Source: Cercis canadensis
Lineage: Eukaryota > Streptophyta > Magnoliopsida > Fabales > Fabaceae
Direction of reading: 5' to 3'
Assembly (NCBI GenBank): GCA_003255065.1
Contig: QAOA01001288.1
Location: 813,238-877,237 of the forward strand
DNA length: 64,000 bases
The notes beneath the pieces are model-generated. The model was given only the letters and a program-made list of their open reading frames with translations. It made no database searches and was not told the origin of the DNA. Position 1 is the stretch's first letter. Each line of letters starts with the position of its first letter. Below are positions 44,265 to 58,754 of this stretch, in pieces. The position numbers were made by a program, and so were the translations under genes.

Positions 44265-46186
44265 TTTTATAAAGAATAAAACAACAATAACAACTCTGAT
44301 TTATCAGCGATATAAATTAAGTAAATGGAATTAGATTCAAATTTTTTATTTTCTTATATTTTTTTTATTTATTTAATAATAATAAAGTTTTAAATGAAGC
44401 CCTGTAAGAGTATAATAGTCATATATTTAGTATTGTATCTAATAATTATAATTCAATAAATTGATAGATAAAGTAATAATATAAAATTTTATATGGGTAT
44501 AAATTACCAAAAAAATTACATAGGTATATACTACATGCCTTTTCTGATTTTTTATTTACTTCTATGCTGCAAATACGTCAAAATCAACAATTAAAGAAAA
44601 TAGAGCACATTTTATCTAATGTGGTAAAAATTTGTTATTTTAAAGATTGTGAATTAATTCAAAATTAAGAATGATACTTTTGCATGTTTTCACGCTTGTG
44701 TATATATATATATGCTCAGACTCATCATAACTTGACCTGGATTAGGATAAGATGCAATGAACCTCAACACTGATAAAAAAGATTATTATATTTTATATAC
44801 TTTTTGCCATGGATTCACAGGGACCCAAAAATATCAATCTAGCATAGCAAATAAAAATACAGAGACTAGATTCTTGGAAGCGTGGTAATCTGGGCTATGT
44901 TCGCTGTACAGGGATCTGTGTTCTTCAACACTCACTTTTACTGGTAAAGGTGCTTACAATAGTTTTTTGGCCTCAATCACAAAATTAATTGAATTATTTT
45001 GTTTATGAACTTCTGAAGATTGTGCATTAAGGCGATGGAGACAGGCAAGTTCAATGAACATAGTTCTGTTCAGTTTAAGTCCATTTCCTTGCGAATTAAA
45101 AGCTGCATAATATAGACTATTTATATATTATTAAAGTGAGGCTATGTGGACTTGGAGAGATCATATGCATTATGCAATAATTTGATGCAGTGAGTGGTCA
45201 CCGACAAGATAAGAGAGGGATGAGATTCCATTACAAGCGTTGTCTTAACATATCAAGAGATTACTATAAGAAGGAAAAACAAAAACAAAATAGTTTCTAA
45301 TTTTGGAAAACTTTAAGGGTTTATTTTTTTTTTTTGGTGCGCACACACAATAATATATATCTAAGTAAGTATAATGGGACTCATTTGAATTTTAATTAAA
45401 TTTACATAAAATCTACTTAAATTTTATTTTATAAGTAAGATATTGTAAACTGATAGCACTTAGATATATATTTTTGACACTGTCAAGTCTACACCTCCTC
45501 TCGCATATATATTTTTTAGTTTTAAATGTCACTTAAATCAATGAATTTTTACATTAAATTGTTGCTGAAAAAGTCTGGTGAATAGCAAGTGTGGGTTTAA
45601 CGGTATATAAACATCAATTTTCTATACACTTATGTGTTTAAATATCCATTATCCAAAGATAGAGAAATATTTGTCCTTTTACTTGAAGAATTGCAACCTA
45701 AATTGTATAAAAATAAATAAATGAATTCAGTATAATTTTACATATTTTTAACTTTAAATTTGTAGGACACAAATTAATAATTATAAACTGTGTTAAATAT
45801 ATGTAATGTGTGAAATACTGCAGATAAATCCCCCAATTGGATGAGGTAGTAAGTAGCAGTCACGTGACACTTTGACGCTGACCCCCAAAGATACTTTATT
45901 GCCAAATGCTCTAATCTTATCACATAAAGTTAGTTATATATTATTTTAATTTATATATCAAATTAATATCCAAATATAATTTTAAATTCCACTTTATTCA
46001 TATCTTAACTGTATAAATAAATTTAAAATATTTATTATGAAATTCAAATTATGTTAATCATAATAGTATTTTTATTATAAAGGTAAGTTATACTCTCTTA
46101 AAATTCTATTTAATTTTAAATAAAAAAGTTTAAAATGAAAAATAACACTGTAAATTTAAAATTTAAATATATTACAAGTTTTTATA
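44265..46186. other. AT-rich gene-free sequence
   Basis: No gene, RNA or element end recognised in this 1.9 kb. A TA microsatellite lies near 44700-44713 and a T run near 45327-45336. Confidence 0.4.
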
Positions 46187-46349
46187 GGGTTTATTTGATT
46201 TTTATTTTTGAAAATAAAAAAAAAAATTTGTTTGATAAAATTATTTTTTAAAATTTATTTTATAAAATTATTTTAAAAATAAGAAAATAAAAATAAAATA
46301 TGACTATTTTTAAAAATAAAAAATAAAAACAGTTTCGAACAACACACCC
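46187..46349. mobile_element. Possible small inverted-repeat MITE
   Basis: Begins GGGTTTATTTGATTTTTATT and ends AACAACACACCC. The reverse complement of the end, GGGTGTGTTGTTCGAAAC, continues into TTTTTATTTTTTATTTTTAA, which resembles the left arm. The interior is almost only A and T, so much of the symmetry could be chance. No clear target duplication. Weak call. Confidence 0.35.
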
Positions 46350-48692
46350 GTAGTCTTCATATTCTTTATTGCGAAGCTACTTTTGCTTTTGCTCTTGATC
46401 CAAATTGGTCAAACCCCTTCTCGGCCTACCATAATTGAACTATGATGGGACCTGCACCTCTATCTAGTTGCTTCCGTGCCTATCGAATACTTCCCCAAAA
46501 TTTATTACCGAGTAATGTTATTTTTGTTGTGACATATTTTACTACTATTTTGTCACGTGTTTTTAAAAAAGAACTTAATTGACTTATATTCAAACTAAAT
46601 TTAATTGATTTTATTTTTATAATTTCAATTTTTTATATTATTTTTACCACTCATTTTAACAAGTGAGTTAAGTAAATCAACCAACACTTATATAATAATA
46701 AATAATACTATATAAAATTCTCAATACAATATTTTTTAAAATTTAAAAAGTTAATACTCTAAAATAAATTTTTACATTTTTCTCCTATAATAAAAGATGA
46801 ATAAAGACATGGCTCCTCCAAATATGGGCAAAACATATGTCATTGACTTTCAACGACAAAATATCTTTAATGACAGAGAAAAATACTAAATGTATTACAT
46901 CAAGGTTAAACACTCAATTTATTTGAAGTATTATCTTTATAAAATACTTGAAATGTGACATAAAAATTTTAAAATCTACCCAAAATAGATGTTGAGTATG
47001 ATAGATTAACCCTCTATAATACCATATCTACCTTTTAACAATAAGAGTGTATAAAAATACAACTAACATATTTGAACAATTTATTGAAATGACAAATCAA
47101 AACACCTAAAAAAATACAAATAATTGAACAAAACATGCATATATGATTGATGCCGCACAAAGTGGCAATAGTAGCCCCAAAGTGGAACACAAGAAAATAA
47201 ACAAGAGAATAATATGAAACCTTACAAGAAGGAGAATAGGAGAAACAAAAAAAAAAGTTGGACTTACCGAAAAAAGTCACATCTAAAAGTGATAAATAAT
47301 AAGAATATTGCCGGAGAAAAATTACAAAGGTGGGTAAGTTTTTAGAGAGAAGAAAAAACTTATCTCCACACAACCATTTTTTTGTTTATTAGTTGGTTAG
47401 TGTTTGAATAAAGTCGGCTTATATTCACGTCCAATCCTCATGCCTTTATTTTTTCATATGACAAAAAGAAAAGAAATAAAACTCTATTGATAAGAATAAA
47501 TTGCATTTCATCTATGCTCTACAAATGTTCATCACGTGCTTAGATTAAATTGAGCTATTTCAATAGATAAATAATTGAATTTGTAAGTTACATATTTAAT
47601 TAAGTTTCCGGTGATAAGAAAATATAAATATAAAAGTGGCTATTCTTCATTTATCTTTTTCTCCACCGTGCGTTTATTGTTTTATTACATGAATACGAGT
47701 CACTTCTTGGATTCTTCCTACGGAGTAGCTGAAGAGTACAACATTTGTAGCTATGAACCAGAGTTCTCCACGTGCCGTTTTATTATATGATTATTTTTGG
47801 GTTATAAAAAAAAAAATCTACAGCATTATGTAAGTATATTATGCTCTTATAAAAGTAAAAGATGAAGTGATTTTGGGGGATTACAGTTTTGATTATATAA
47901 TTAGTGTTGATTATATACATGTAATATACATAAATTAGATAATAAACCTATACATTAAAAACACTAAAAAAAATATCTATTAAAAAATACTTCTCACCTT
48001 ATGTTGTGCCACACGTTAAAAGTATACATATTGAAAGTAATAATAGAAATATTAGAAAAATACGTTGATACATTTCTAGAACCTAAACACTAAAAGCATG
48101 TTTTATTTCGGAATCTTAACAACTCAAATTCGCTTTTGACTCCCTAACATGAAAACAAATTGCTTTTAGTATTATTATCACTTTAGTATGAAAAGTATTA
48201 CTCACATCATCACTTTTTCTCCTATTTAAATTAAAAATTAAATTAAATTCACTTATTATTTGTTTAAGCAACTCATATTTAATATTGAACCCACATATGT
48301 GATATTTTGTGAGACTGCCAATAGTGCAAATGTGAAACTATCATTTCTCAGCTGTTTTGTGGTACAAATATTGTTGTAAAACCTGTCATTTCTTTATGTG
48401 GATGACTAGAAAGATTAAAAAGTTGTTTCCATAAAGTCAAAAAAAATAAAAAAGCAATTAAAGTCCAGTAGAATAGCTTTGACAATATTTTCTTATGTTT
48501 AATGAAATTGATTAAGATTTTAAAAGGATATTCTGAATCTCCTATTAAATCAGCTTACTAGCATAAAGTGGTTATTTCTTAATAAGATAATAAATGTAAC
48601 AGTTAAAATCCAACAATTAATAATAAACCACTTGTTAATTAGTTGATATCATTTTGTAGGATAATTATGATAGTAAATGTACTAATTATTTT
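46350..48692. other. AT-rich gene-free sequence
   Basis: Only AT-rich DNA with short ORFs, the longest a 112-codon minus-strand frame at 47035-47373 that is hydrophobic and unlike any family I know. No element ends recognised. Confidence 0.4.
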
Positions 48693-48885
48693 TCAGAAAT
48701 TTTATGATACTAATCATATTACACTAACGTTGCAAGTATTAGTAATTTTTATATTTTATTATATATAAATATAATTTATCTTATTTTTTTAAACAAACTT
48801 AAAAACAGTTAATTTGTACATATGTTATTTACACGTTAATTATTTTCATGTAATATGACATATTACAAAATATCTAAACAACCTC
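48693..48885 (-). mobile_element. Mutator-like MITE, family A, copy 4
   Basis: A 193-bp reverse-orientation copy. It opens TCAGAAATTTTATGATACTA, contains AAACAAACTTAAAAACAGTT (inverse of the family block CTGTTTTTAAGTTTGTTT) and closes AATATCTAAACAACCTC. The flanks carry the exact 9-bp duplication AATTATTTT (48684-48692 and 48886-48894). Confidence 0.82.
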
Positions 48886-48894
48886 AATTATTTT

Positions 48895-49899
48895 ATTATT
48901 ATTGAACAAGAAGATGTCATTAAAAAAGAGTGTAGTATGACATATATCGTTATATAATATTAATTAAACATACTTTTTTCTCAGTCTTCTGACTAAGATC
49001 AAGTGTAAAACTTAGAAGATCTCCAATGTAGGCATTGTAACCATTTGAGATATTTTTGTTATGAATGATTTGGACGAAATTAGGAAATTTAATTGCTTGT
49101 TATGACCAGATAATACACGAAGAGACGTGACTCGTATTCATTGGGTGTTTGTCAGCTAACCTCTTAAGGAGGTCAACACATCCATTCTTGAATTTATATT
49201 TACATAGAATCCAAGCTGTTCGTAGGATTTGATCTAATGTCTATTTCGAGATATACCATGAAACATCTCTCTCTCTCTCTCTCCCTCCCTTTATTTTTTT
49301 TTTTGACATTGACAGTCACTAAAATAAATTATAAATACTAAAATATTTAATGGAGATATTTGCAGTTAATACAATTCATGACTATCAGTATTAGAAATAT
49401 CTGTAGTACTAGGGAGAGGATCTATATTGACATTGTTTACGTTTAAAGTGTATTTAAAACATTTGCCATTACAAGAAAAGAAAAAATTAACAAGAAAATG
49501 GTGCAAATTTAGATTTGGTAAAAAAAAGAATCGCATTTGGAGTAAAGATAGATTTGGTAAGTCAACTCGGTAAATAAAAATAGTAGAGGTGACTAGATAC
49601 TAGATAATGAAGCATAATATATATGGGATTTCCATGTTTTTTTTTTTTGGTTAGATTTGTTTGGCAAGGTACATACATTCCTCCTTTTACGTAGTTAGGG
49701 TCTCATTTCTATTTTAGGCTGCCACGGTCTGAAATTTTGTCATCAAATTCAGAAGCAGCAGGAAGACGGAGACGAATGGAGACGACGAGGGAAGCAGTGA
49801 GAGAATAATTTTGAGAGAGAAACAGGGAGAGAAAGAAGAAGATGATGAGGAAAAGTGGCAAACCAATCAGCTATAAATGAAAAAGTAGGGAAAACGTTA
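48895..49899. other. Upstream sequence of EIN2, no gene
   Basis: About 1 kb of AT-rich DNA with a CT microsatellite near 49267-49288. It probably includes the distal EIN2 promoter. No specific site assigned. Confidence 0.4.
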
Positions 49900-51542
49900 A
49901 CTGTCTTTTTTAGAGCTTTCTAGCTTTTGAACACATTTGTGAAACTTTTCCTCACTTCACTCACCCTTTCTCTCTCTTCAATATGGCTTCGAATCCCCAC
50001 CCATAATTTTCTTTTTTTGTACTTTTCTCAATCGAACTCGTTCCCTCTCTCTATCTCTCTCTCTCTCTCTCGCCCACAAAATATCATTTTCTCTCTCTTC
50101 AGATATATAAGTATTATATAATTGTTTATCTTCATGTACGAACCTCTCTCTGGGTCATTCAGAGTCTCTGAGATCTACTCGCAGCAGTGAATAGAGACTG
50201 CCATATGAAAAGAAAAGCACACAAGGTAAAGATTTCAGAACCCTAACTATTGGGTTTACACGGGTCTTTGATTCGAACCATATCATCATCATCGTTGGAT
50301 TCCGTGAAATGTTCCTCTTGGTCCTTTCTTCTTCTTCTTTTTTTTCAGGTGCTTCAGATCCACGTTAACGGTTTCTTTTCCTTTTGTATCTGTCACTTAG
50401 CTTGGAAATATAGGGTTTTGGTCCTTCCGGCTTCCTTCTAGACTGCGTTTTATCTTATCCTGTTTCTGAACATTGTTTTATGTTTCGGAACTGAATTGTA
50501 TATCGGAAGTTGCTTTGTGTTGGCTCTGTGATACCCTATGAAGATCTGATATTTGTTCAAACTGTTTTTCGCGCTGTTATGTTGCTATAAATTATTTTTG
50601 CTGTGGTTCTGAGGATTGTTCAGCTGATATCATTCTTCCCAAATAGAGTTTATTAAGGTGTTAATCATATACTTGGACATATTTTTGTAATTTTTTTTTT
50701 TTTGTGTTGTCTAGTTCTCCTTGATTAATGCGTTCATGCTGGAACCTTTTTTGGTGCACTTGCTGAGATCAAAACAGAGGTCCTTCAATTTTTAGAGTGA
50801 TTAAGGTGTTTCTCTGTGATTTCTGTTTTGACTAATTATTCAGCTAATATCATTTATGTTTTACCTTCAATTATTTCTTCCATTTTTTTACATTCAGTGT
50901 GCTAATAGTTGTATTCTTCAACGCAGAGAGTCTTACTTTATTTTCCTTTTTATTATTTATTTATTTATTTATTTTGGGTACTTATGTTGTTACACTAATC
51001 AATTTGATACAGGATTTGAGAAGAAGTCAGAGGAGGAAGTGTGTGAATTTATCAGGAGATCCTTTCTCGGATTACAATTGAGTATCCATAGGTTTTTAAG
51101 AATGCACAAATTGGATTGTCTTTCAGTCATGTTAAGGAGATGAATAAAATAGTTAACAGGGTTGTACTAAAAAGATTTTGCGATGGTATTCAGGTTAATT
51201 TGATTGAAAACATCAGATTGGTATCTGATGATCACAGTTAATGTTGAATGATTATAGGCTGGCATACAAGGAGAAGCTATTTAGTATTTATTGAATTGTT
51301 GCTAGTGTGTTTGATTGGCTTGCAAGTCGTTGTCGGTGTTTCCCTGGCTAATTATAGTCAATCATTGAAGCTGCTAATGTCTCTATGATATTTGCGATGG
51401 GTAAAATCTTCTGCTAGATACATGATAGACTGGCAGCAATATAATTGATATATGGCTCATTGAGAGTTTTTGCTACTTGGAAGCGTTACTTTAAGTATCC
51501 TATTTTTCTGTATCCTTAGTACTGGAATAACCAAACAGTAAC
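49900..51542 (+). promoter_or_regulatory. EIN2 promoter-proximal region and spliced 5' leader
   Basis: CT-rich leader-like sequence runs from about 49930, with a CT microsatellite at 50045-50071. A good donor (CACACAAG before GTAAAG) sits after 50225, and an acceptor (TATCCTTAG) ends at 51519, leaving 23 nt before the EIN2 start codon. So at least one intron of about 1.3 kb probably splits the 5' leader. Other acceptor-like sites at 50349 and 51013 allow an extra non-coding exon. The transcription start is not determined. Confidence 0.55.
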
Positions 51543-54500
51543 ATGGAGGTGGATACATTGAATGCTAACCATCTGCCTGGCTTTCTTCATCGGTCACTTC
51601 CTGCGGTTATGCCTGTGCTTATGATTTCAATAGGATATGTTGACCCAGGAAAGTGGGCGGCGACTTTTGAAGGTGGTGCGCGGTTTGGGTTTGATCTTAT
51701 GGCCTTCATGCTTATTTTCAATTTTGCTGCTATCCTGTGTCAGTACATATCAGCTAGTATTGGTGTAATCACTGGTAGAGATCTTGCTCAGGTATCATGT
51801 CCTGCACTTCATGGATTTGTATTGTTAATGTAGTATGGCATTTCTATTTGACTTTGAACTTTATTGATTAGTTTTGTGCTTTTCTAGTATAACCCTCTTC
51901 CCCCTTCATCACTAAGTAATAGTGTATTAGGAAACTTAAAAATGGAAGGGAAATCACTAGTTAAGAGGAAATGGAGTCAATCCCTCCCCCTCCTTCACCT
52001 CTTGTTTTACTTCTCAGTTTAGTGCATGTATGTAAAGAAAAAGTTTTTGGAAAGTAAATCTCATCATTGGGACTTTGGATGTTTTATTGCTTAGTGGGAC
52101 AGAAGGGAAAGGAAACCATATAACCTTTTTTTAAAAAATAATAATGATTATAATACACTTATTAATCCAATCCCCTTATACTTTTCACGGATTAAGTTGG
52201 AGTAAAATTCATTAAAGGTCATTTTTATCCTGTATTCTGCCCTTTTGGATAAATTTGGGAAGGACAGGGAAATGACAGAAAAGGATACTATGGGAAGAAT
52301 ATGTTCCAGGAGGAAATACTAACCACTTCTTTGCTTGATTAACCACATGTGATGCAGTTATTGCTTCCTTTGCCGTAAATATTTGTTATGAGCCATCCAG
52401 TTCGGTCATTTCCCCATGGAAGTACTGTTAGTTATTAATAGTTTCTTCTGTCCTAAAAGCATAATTGAATGAAGGGAGTGACATGATCCCTTCCCTCCCT
52501 GTTGATATTTTTTCCCTTGTTGCTTTTTCTTCCATTATATTTCATCTATGAAGCAGACAGCTGAAAACATTGCAATTGCAAACATATATTAATGTATGTT
52601 TGTACAGAACCAATATTGTCATTAACCCTTTTTATTCAGATATAGTCCATTTGGGTCAATCTATATACTTCACTACGTTGTGGCTTAGGTTGATTAGGTG
52701 TTTTAAAATCTGGTTGTTGAGTTGATTACGAAATTCGTAGTTGAGTACTGATGTTCCTCTATCTCAACATTAAATGCTCAGAGATGGACTTATGCACTGA
52801 CATGCTTGCTTGAGCAAACTCAGATAGAATCTAGTGCTTGCACTCAATTACTGTGTATTGCTTATAAATTAACTTAAGTTTCTTTGTGCCAAAGATTTGC
52901 AGTGATGAGTATGATTCATGGACCTGCATGTTTCTTGGAGTTCAAGCAGAACTTTCTATGATTATGCAAGACCTTAATATGGTAATATTCTCACTGTTGA
53001 TTAATCCTTCCAGATTTGGCTGCTCGTTCAGCAAGATGATTTACACAAGCTGTAATCTGTGATATTCATTACACAATTGTTTTGCTTTGGCTCTATGATT
53101 TTACCTGTTTTGCTAGATTCTGGGCATGGCGCATGGATTAAATCTTCTCTTTGGGTGGGACTTGTTCACTTGTGTCTTTTTGACTGCCACTGGTGCCATC
53201 TTTCATTTGCTTCTTGCTGTCCTCCTTGTAAGTATCATCACTTGCTAAAGCATCAATCTCTGTTGTTCATCAGCACACTTATTAAATTTTATTTGTCTAG
53301 GACAATGGGAAGGCAAATATCCTAGGCCTCTTTGTGGCAGGTTTTGTATTGCTTTCTTTTATTCTTGGAGTATTCATCAATCAACCTGAAATTCCATTAT
53401 CCATGAATGGAATACTAACAAAGTTGAGTGGGGAGAGTGCATTTGCACTAATGAGTCTGCTTGGAGCAACTCTTGTGCCCCACAACTTTTACCTTCATTC
53501 CTCTATTGTACAGGTATCATTTCCCCTCATTTCTCATTTTTCTCCTATGTATATGTACTGAAACATCCACATCCATTCTTCCAAGCATAGATATATGTGC
53601 ACCTCATTTGCTTTGCTTGTCCTTAGGATGTAATCTCTGCCTCGTCATATGATAGTACGCATGAATGACCAGATGCCATGCTAGTATAGCTGTATAATCT
53701 GTCTTTAGTCTGATGACCAAGGACCCCTTAAGCAATACATGCCCATTTTGTGTTTGTGATTTCCTCTCTTTTTCTATACTACCAAAAGCTATGCTTTTTC
53801 TTCCCACGATATTCTGACCTGGTTTTTTGAAGTCTATGTTTTATCAATTATTAGGTAATTACACTCAGTTTTAGACAGTTTTTCACTCAAAAAGTGAGGG
53901 AACAATAGTGTACAGGTTACCAATCTCTTTTGTTGTGGGATTATCTGCTGCTGTAGGGATGAGAAATGGTTTTGGATGGTATCTATTGTTTCTTAGTCAT
54001 ATACGTCTTTGTGTTTGTTGGTATATTATGAATATTATAAGATTTCCAATTAGTTTCCAGTGAGGGTGTGATGGACTTCGAGTACTTTATTTATTTACTT
54101 TATTTTTGGCCTTGATGGACCACTAGTACTTGAAATTAAGGTTGAGGTCAGTTATATGAAAGCAGTCTCTTCTGGTAAGATATATAGAATAAATTAGTAT
54201 GAATAATTTTCTGTTTTCTTTCCTGTTTTGTGACTTGAAAATTCTTCAAAAGCCAGGTTATCAGGCATATTTCTGGAACTATAAAATGAATTCATAGTGT
54301 TGTCTAATTTAGATGGGAAGAAAGTTGCATGTTACTAATTCTCAGAGCGGTGGACCTCTGTGCATAACATCACTAGGCATACAGAATTAAGTTTCTCCCT
54401 GTAGCTTTCTTGTAAGCAGTACACTGATCTCTAGATAAAAGTAGAACTCCCTTTAATGAAGTTCTGTACTATTAAGTTTGTCTGATTAGTTTCTCACACT

Positions 54501-57500
54501 TCTTATCATCTGTGCACCTATGAAGAAAAAAAATGCAGAGTGTGCGAATTCATATTATTGGTGCTATTGTTGATACTGGATATTTTGGTTTGTCAATCTG
54601 AAACTTTCTCGATTCTTTTGCAGTGGCATCAGGGATCAACAAATATTTCTAAGGATGCCTTGTGTTATAACCATTTTTTGGCAATCTTCTGTGTCTTTAG
54701 TGGCATTTATTTGGTAAATAATGTGCTGATGAACATCGCAGCAAATGAGTTTTACAGTACAGGTCTTGTTTTGCTTACTTTTCAGGACGCATTATCACCA
54801 ATGGAACAGGTATCCTTTTCCTCCTTAATTGATTTACATCAGAATATTTAGTTACTGCATCATGTCTTTGTTACAAGCTGAACAGATCTAATTCTAAGAT
54901 TCTTCTTGCAGGTGTCCAGGAGTCCAATAGCTCTCCTTGCCTTTTTACTGGTTTTGTTTCTTTCAAATCAGACCACAGCATTAACTTGGAGTTTAGGTGG
55001 AGAAGTAGTTGTCCATGGTTTCTTGAAACTGGATATCCCAGGTTGGCTTCACTATGTTACAATCAGAGTAATTGCTGTTCTTCCAGCCCTTTACTGTGTT
55101 TGGACTTCAGGGGCTGAAGGGATGTATCAACTGCTTATATTCACTCAGGTTGTGGTAGCTATGCAGCTTCCATCTGCTGTAATCCCTCTTTTCCGAATTG
55201 CTACTTCAAGATCAATAATGGGTGTACACAAGATCTCTCAATTTGTGGAATTTTTGGCATTAATAATATTTATTGGGATGCTTGGCCTGAATATTGTTTT
55301 CATGGTAGAAATGATATTTGGCAGTAGTGATTGGGTGGGTAATTTGAGATGGAATGTTGGGAATGGCATGTCTTTCTCTTATATAGTGCTTCTCATCACT
55401 GCTTGTGCATCATTCTGTTTGATGCTTTGGCTAGCTGCAACACCTTTAAAATCTGCAAGTATCCAATTAGATGCTCAGGCATGGAACTGGGATATGCCAG
55501 AGTATGTACCAGATCCACCAAATGAGAGTGAGAAGTCAGATTTAACTGAATCTAGATATCATGGAGATACATCGATTCTATTGAAGGAACACTCACCAGT
55601 TATAGGGAGGGCCTTGGAGTATTCTGATGGGTCAGTTGCAAATTTTCATCCTGATCTACCTGAAACTATAATGGAGCCTGATCAAGAGCTTCATATGACT
55701 ACTGTAGAGGAGAATCATTCTATTCCATCATTTCCTTACTCCCCAACTTCTCGTTCAAAGGAATCAGCTCCCACATTAGAGTCGGAGTCAGTATCAACAG
55801 TAGTTAGTGAGACTTCGGATGCTAGATTGGTGGACACCAAAATTGTAAAAATGGGAACAAATGCCCCAGTTGAGAAGACTTTGGAAGTTGAGGGAGATAC
55901 AAATGCTGAAAGGGATGATGATGATGGAGACTCATGGGACACTGAAGAACAATCCAAAGTGGTCTCGTCATGTGCCCCATCTTCAACATCAGATGGCCCA
56001 GCATCATTTAGGAGTCTCAGTGGCAAAAGTGATGAAGGGGGGAATAGCATTGGAAGTCTTTCGAGATTAGCAGGCTTAGGGCGTGCAGCAAGGCGTCAGC
56101 TAGCTGCTATTCTTGATGAGTTCTGGGGACAACTTTATGATTTCCATGGGCAAGCAACCCAAGAAGCGAAGGCTAGGAAACTGGATGTTTTGCTGGGAAT
56201 AGATTTGAGACCTGGCAGTTCCTTGCAGAAAATGGATGTCTCTGGAAAGGAATATTCTGAATACTTGGTATCTGTAGGAAGAGCATCTGATACCATAATG
56301 AACTCCACTCTGTATGATTCTCCCAAGCAGCCCAGGATGCAAAATAATTTAGAGTCTTATGGGCTTCAAAGGAGTTCTTCCTCCTTGCAGGCAAATCCTA
56401 TTCAATTATTAGATCCATTTGTGCAGAGCTATAGCCGCAATCTTCTTGACTCTGGTGAGAGACGCTATTCCAGTGTGCGCAATCTGCCTTCATCTGATCA
56501 GCCAGCTACTGTGCATGGTTATCAGCTTGCATCCTATCTTAGTCAAGTTGGTAAAGAAAGAAGTTCAGATAACTTTAATCGTCAAATGGAATCGTCATTG
56601 CTAAAATCCCCTTCCATAGGTAATACGAACTACAGGGATTCACTTGCATTTGCTTTGGGTCAAAAAAAGTTACAAAATGGTATAGGTGCGGGTCAACCCC
56701 CAGGGTTCCAAAACATTACTGTCTCTAGAAATAGCCCATTGCAATCTGAAAGGTCCTATTATGATTTTTGCTCTTCTGGACCTGCAGATAATGTAGTCGG
56801 TTCAGTCAATACCAAGAAATACCACAGCTTGCCAGACATTTCAGGATATTCTGTACCTCACAGGGATGTTTATGTCTCTGATAAGAGTCCTCCATGGGAC
56901 AGTTCTGTTGGATATGGATCTTCTGCAAGTAGAACGTGTTATGAACCATCATTATATTCAAATTCTGGATCAAGAGCAGGAGCTCCTTTGGCCTTTGATG
57001 AACTCTCTCCATCAAAAGTCTATAGGGATGCACTCTCTTCGCAGTTGAGTTCGGGTTTCGATACTGGATCCCTCTGGTCCAGACAGCCTTTTGAGCAGTT
57101 TGGTGTAGCTGATAAAATTCATAATGTTGCAATGGAAGGTGTTGGAAGTAGACCTAGTTCAATTGCTCAAGAAACTACTTCAGTTGTGGATTTAGAGATG
57201 AAACTTCTTCAGTCTTTCAGACATTGCATTGTGAAGCTCTTAAAACTGGAAGGTTCCGATTGGTTGTTTAGACAGAATGATGGGGCTGACGAGGATCTGA
57301 TTGATTGTGTTGCTGCAAGGGAGAAGTTCCTTTATGAAGTTGAAACCAGGGAGACCAATCGGGTCAGTCATGTGGGTGAAGCACATTACTTTTCTTTTGA
57401 TAGGAAGTCTGGTTCAGTAATGAAGAATAATGAGGCAAATTCTTCTAGTTTTTTGGTGTCCTCTGTTACTAACTGTGGGGAGGGCTGTGTATGGAGATCA

Positions 57501-58359
57501 GACTTGATAATAAGCTTTGGTGTTTGGTGTATCCACCGGATTCTCGACCTCTCACTTATGGAAAGCCGACCAGAGCTTTGGGGCAAATACACCTATGTAC
57601 TCAATCGCCTCCAGGTAAATGTCCAAATGGTTTGCTATCATTAATCAGAATACCTCAGTTTGAGCTACCCTCCTTTCACATGCACTTAGAAGGTGGAAAT
57701 TAGTTGTAGGAGTGTCAACTGTTTCATGTCTCCAAATTAGAAAAGCATATAATATTTTGCTCTTAAGTGATATGCATTTATTGTTTATCGCACAAGAATT
57801 TGCTCCAATAAGGCCTACACTTTTCATGTAGAGCTCTTTCAGTTAGTAGGCATTATAAAATGGGTATCTGTTACATAGATCTCCTATCATAGCTATGAGT
57901 CTTTTGTCTAGTCTTCCCTTCCTCCCTCCCATTGTTTTCTTCATTTCTCTGGTCTTATCATTGATATTGCTTTATGACCAGGGTATCATTGATCCAGCTT
58001 TTTCAAAGCCTCGTAGTCCAATGGCTCCATGCTTTTGCCTTCAAGTTCCCACGTCACATCAGCAAAAGTCAAGCCCACCTCTTTCAAATGGAATGCTGCC
58101 CCCTACTGCAAAACCGGGCAGGGGGAAAAGCACTACTGCATCAATGTTGCTTGACCTGATCAAGGATGTGGAGATTGCAATCTCTAACCGGAAAGGACGT
58201 ACGGGAACTGCAGCTGGTGATGTGGCCTTCCCGAAGGGAAAGGAAAATTTGGCATCTGTTCTTAAACGATACAAGCGCAGATTATCCAACAAGCCAGTTG
58301 GCACTCACGAAGGGCCGGGTTCACGTAAGATTCCCACATCAGCGCCTTATAACCTGTAG
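51543..58359 (+). CDS. EIN2: EIN2, central membrane regulator of ethylene signalling (7 coding exons)
   Basis: EIN2 sits in the ER membrane. Without ethylene it is phosphorylated by CTR1; with ethylene its C-terminal part is released and acts in nucleus and P-bodies. Coding exons: 51543-51791, 52895-52981, 53117-53227, 53301-53513, 54624-54809, 54912-57614 and 57982-58359. They sum to 1309 codons, giving 1308 aa (Arabidopsis 1294). The N-terminal NRAMP-like domain covers about residues 15-460 and includes [35 protein letters not shown] and the last helices ending [12 protein letters not shown] long acidic and Ser-rich linker follows. [15 protein letters not shown] (about 663), the region of the first CTR1 site in Arabidopsis, is conserved, as are [31 protein letters not shown] and [20 protein letters not shown]. 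The nuclear-localisation-like [12 protein letters not shown] is at about 1276. The frame is open throughout; every exon length is a multiple of three. Confidence 0.97.
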
Positions 58360-58754
58360 CATTTTGCCAACACTAGGGATTAACAAAACCAGTGTTCCTT
58401 GGGCTGTTTTATTTTGTGAAGCAGCCCATTCTCTAGATCAGCAGTGTGTTGTCTCAATGTATCAAATTCCTTGCAGCAGGTTTTATTTCCTTGTTACACA
58501 TAGGGTAAGAATTACTGTATGTAATTGCAGCAAATCAAAGAGGGAAAAAAATGGTTAGATGGAAACTGACTTCTGCAGTGTTGTTGGCTTGTTTTTAGTT
58601 GCTTCACCCAGCAAGTATATGAGGGGGCGTGGGAGTGGGGGAGAATTTTCGTACACCTAATATTGGAAACGAAACATTTTAACTGTGGACGTCTTCTTAA
58701 GCCAAGTGTAAACTCTTTCAAAGAAAAGGCATGCTGACTTGTTTATGTTTTCTT
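58360..58754 (+). other. Probable EIN2 3' UTR
   Basis: Sequence directly after the EIN2 stop. No clear AATAAA signal is seen before the duplicated block begins. No other feature noted. Confidence 0.45.

Noticed and set aside
47035-47373. 112-codon hydrophobic minus-strand ORF
   Set aside because: The AT-rich composition produces Phe/Ile/Tyr-rich frames by chance; no family or gene structure around it.
50268-50277. GATTCGAACC, which resembles a tRNA B-box on the minus strand
   Set aside because: No A-box, acceptor stem or anticodon arm can be built around it; it lies in the EIN2 leader region.
57895-57981. Upstream extension of the last EIN2 exon
   Set aside because: The family reads NRLQ then GIIDPAF; the acceptor before 57982 restores this exactly, so the earlier bases are intron.
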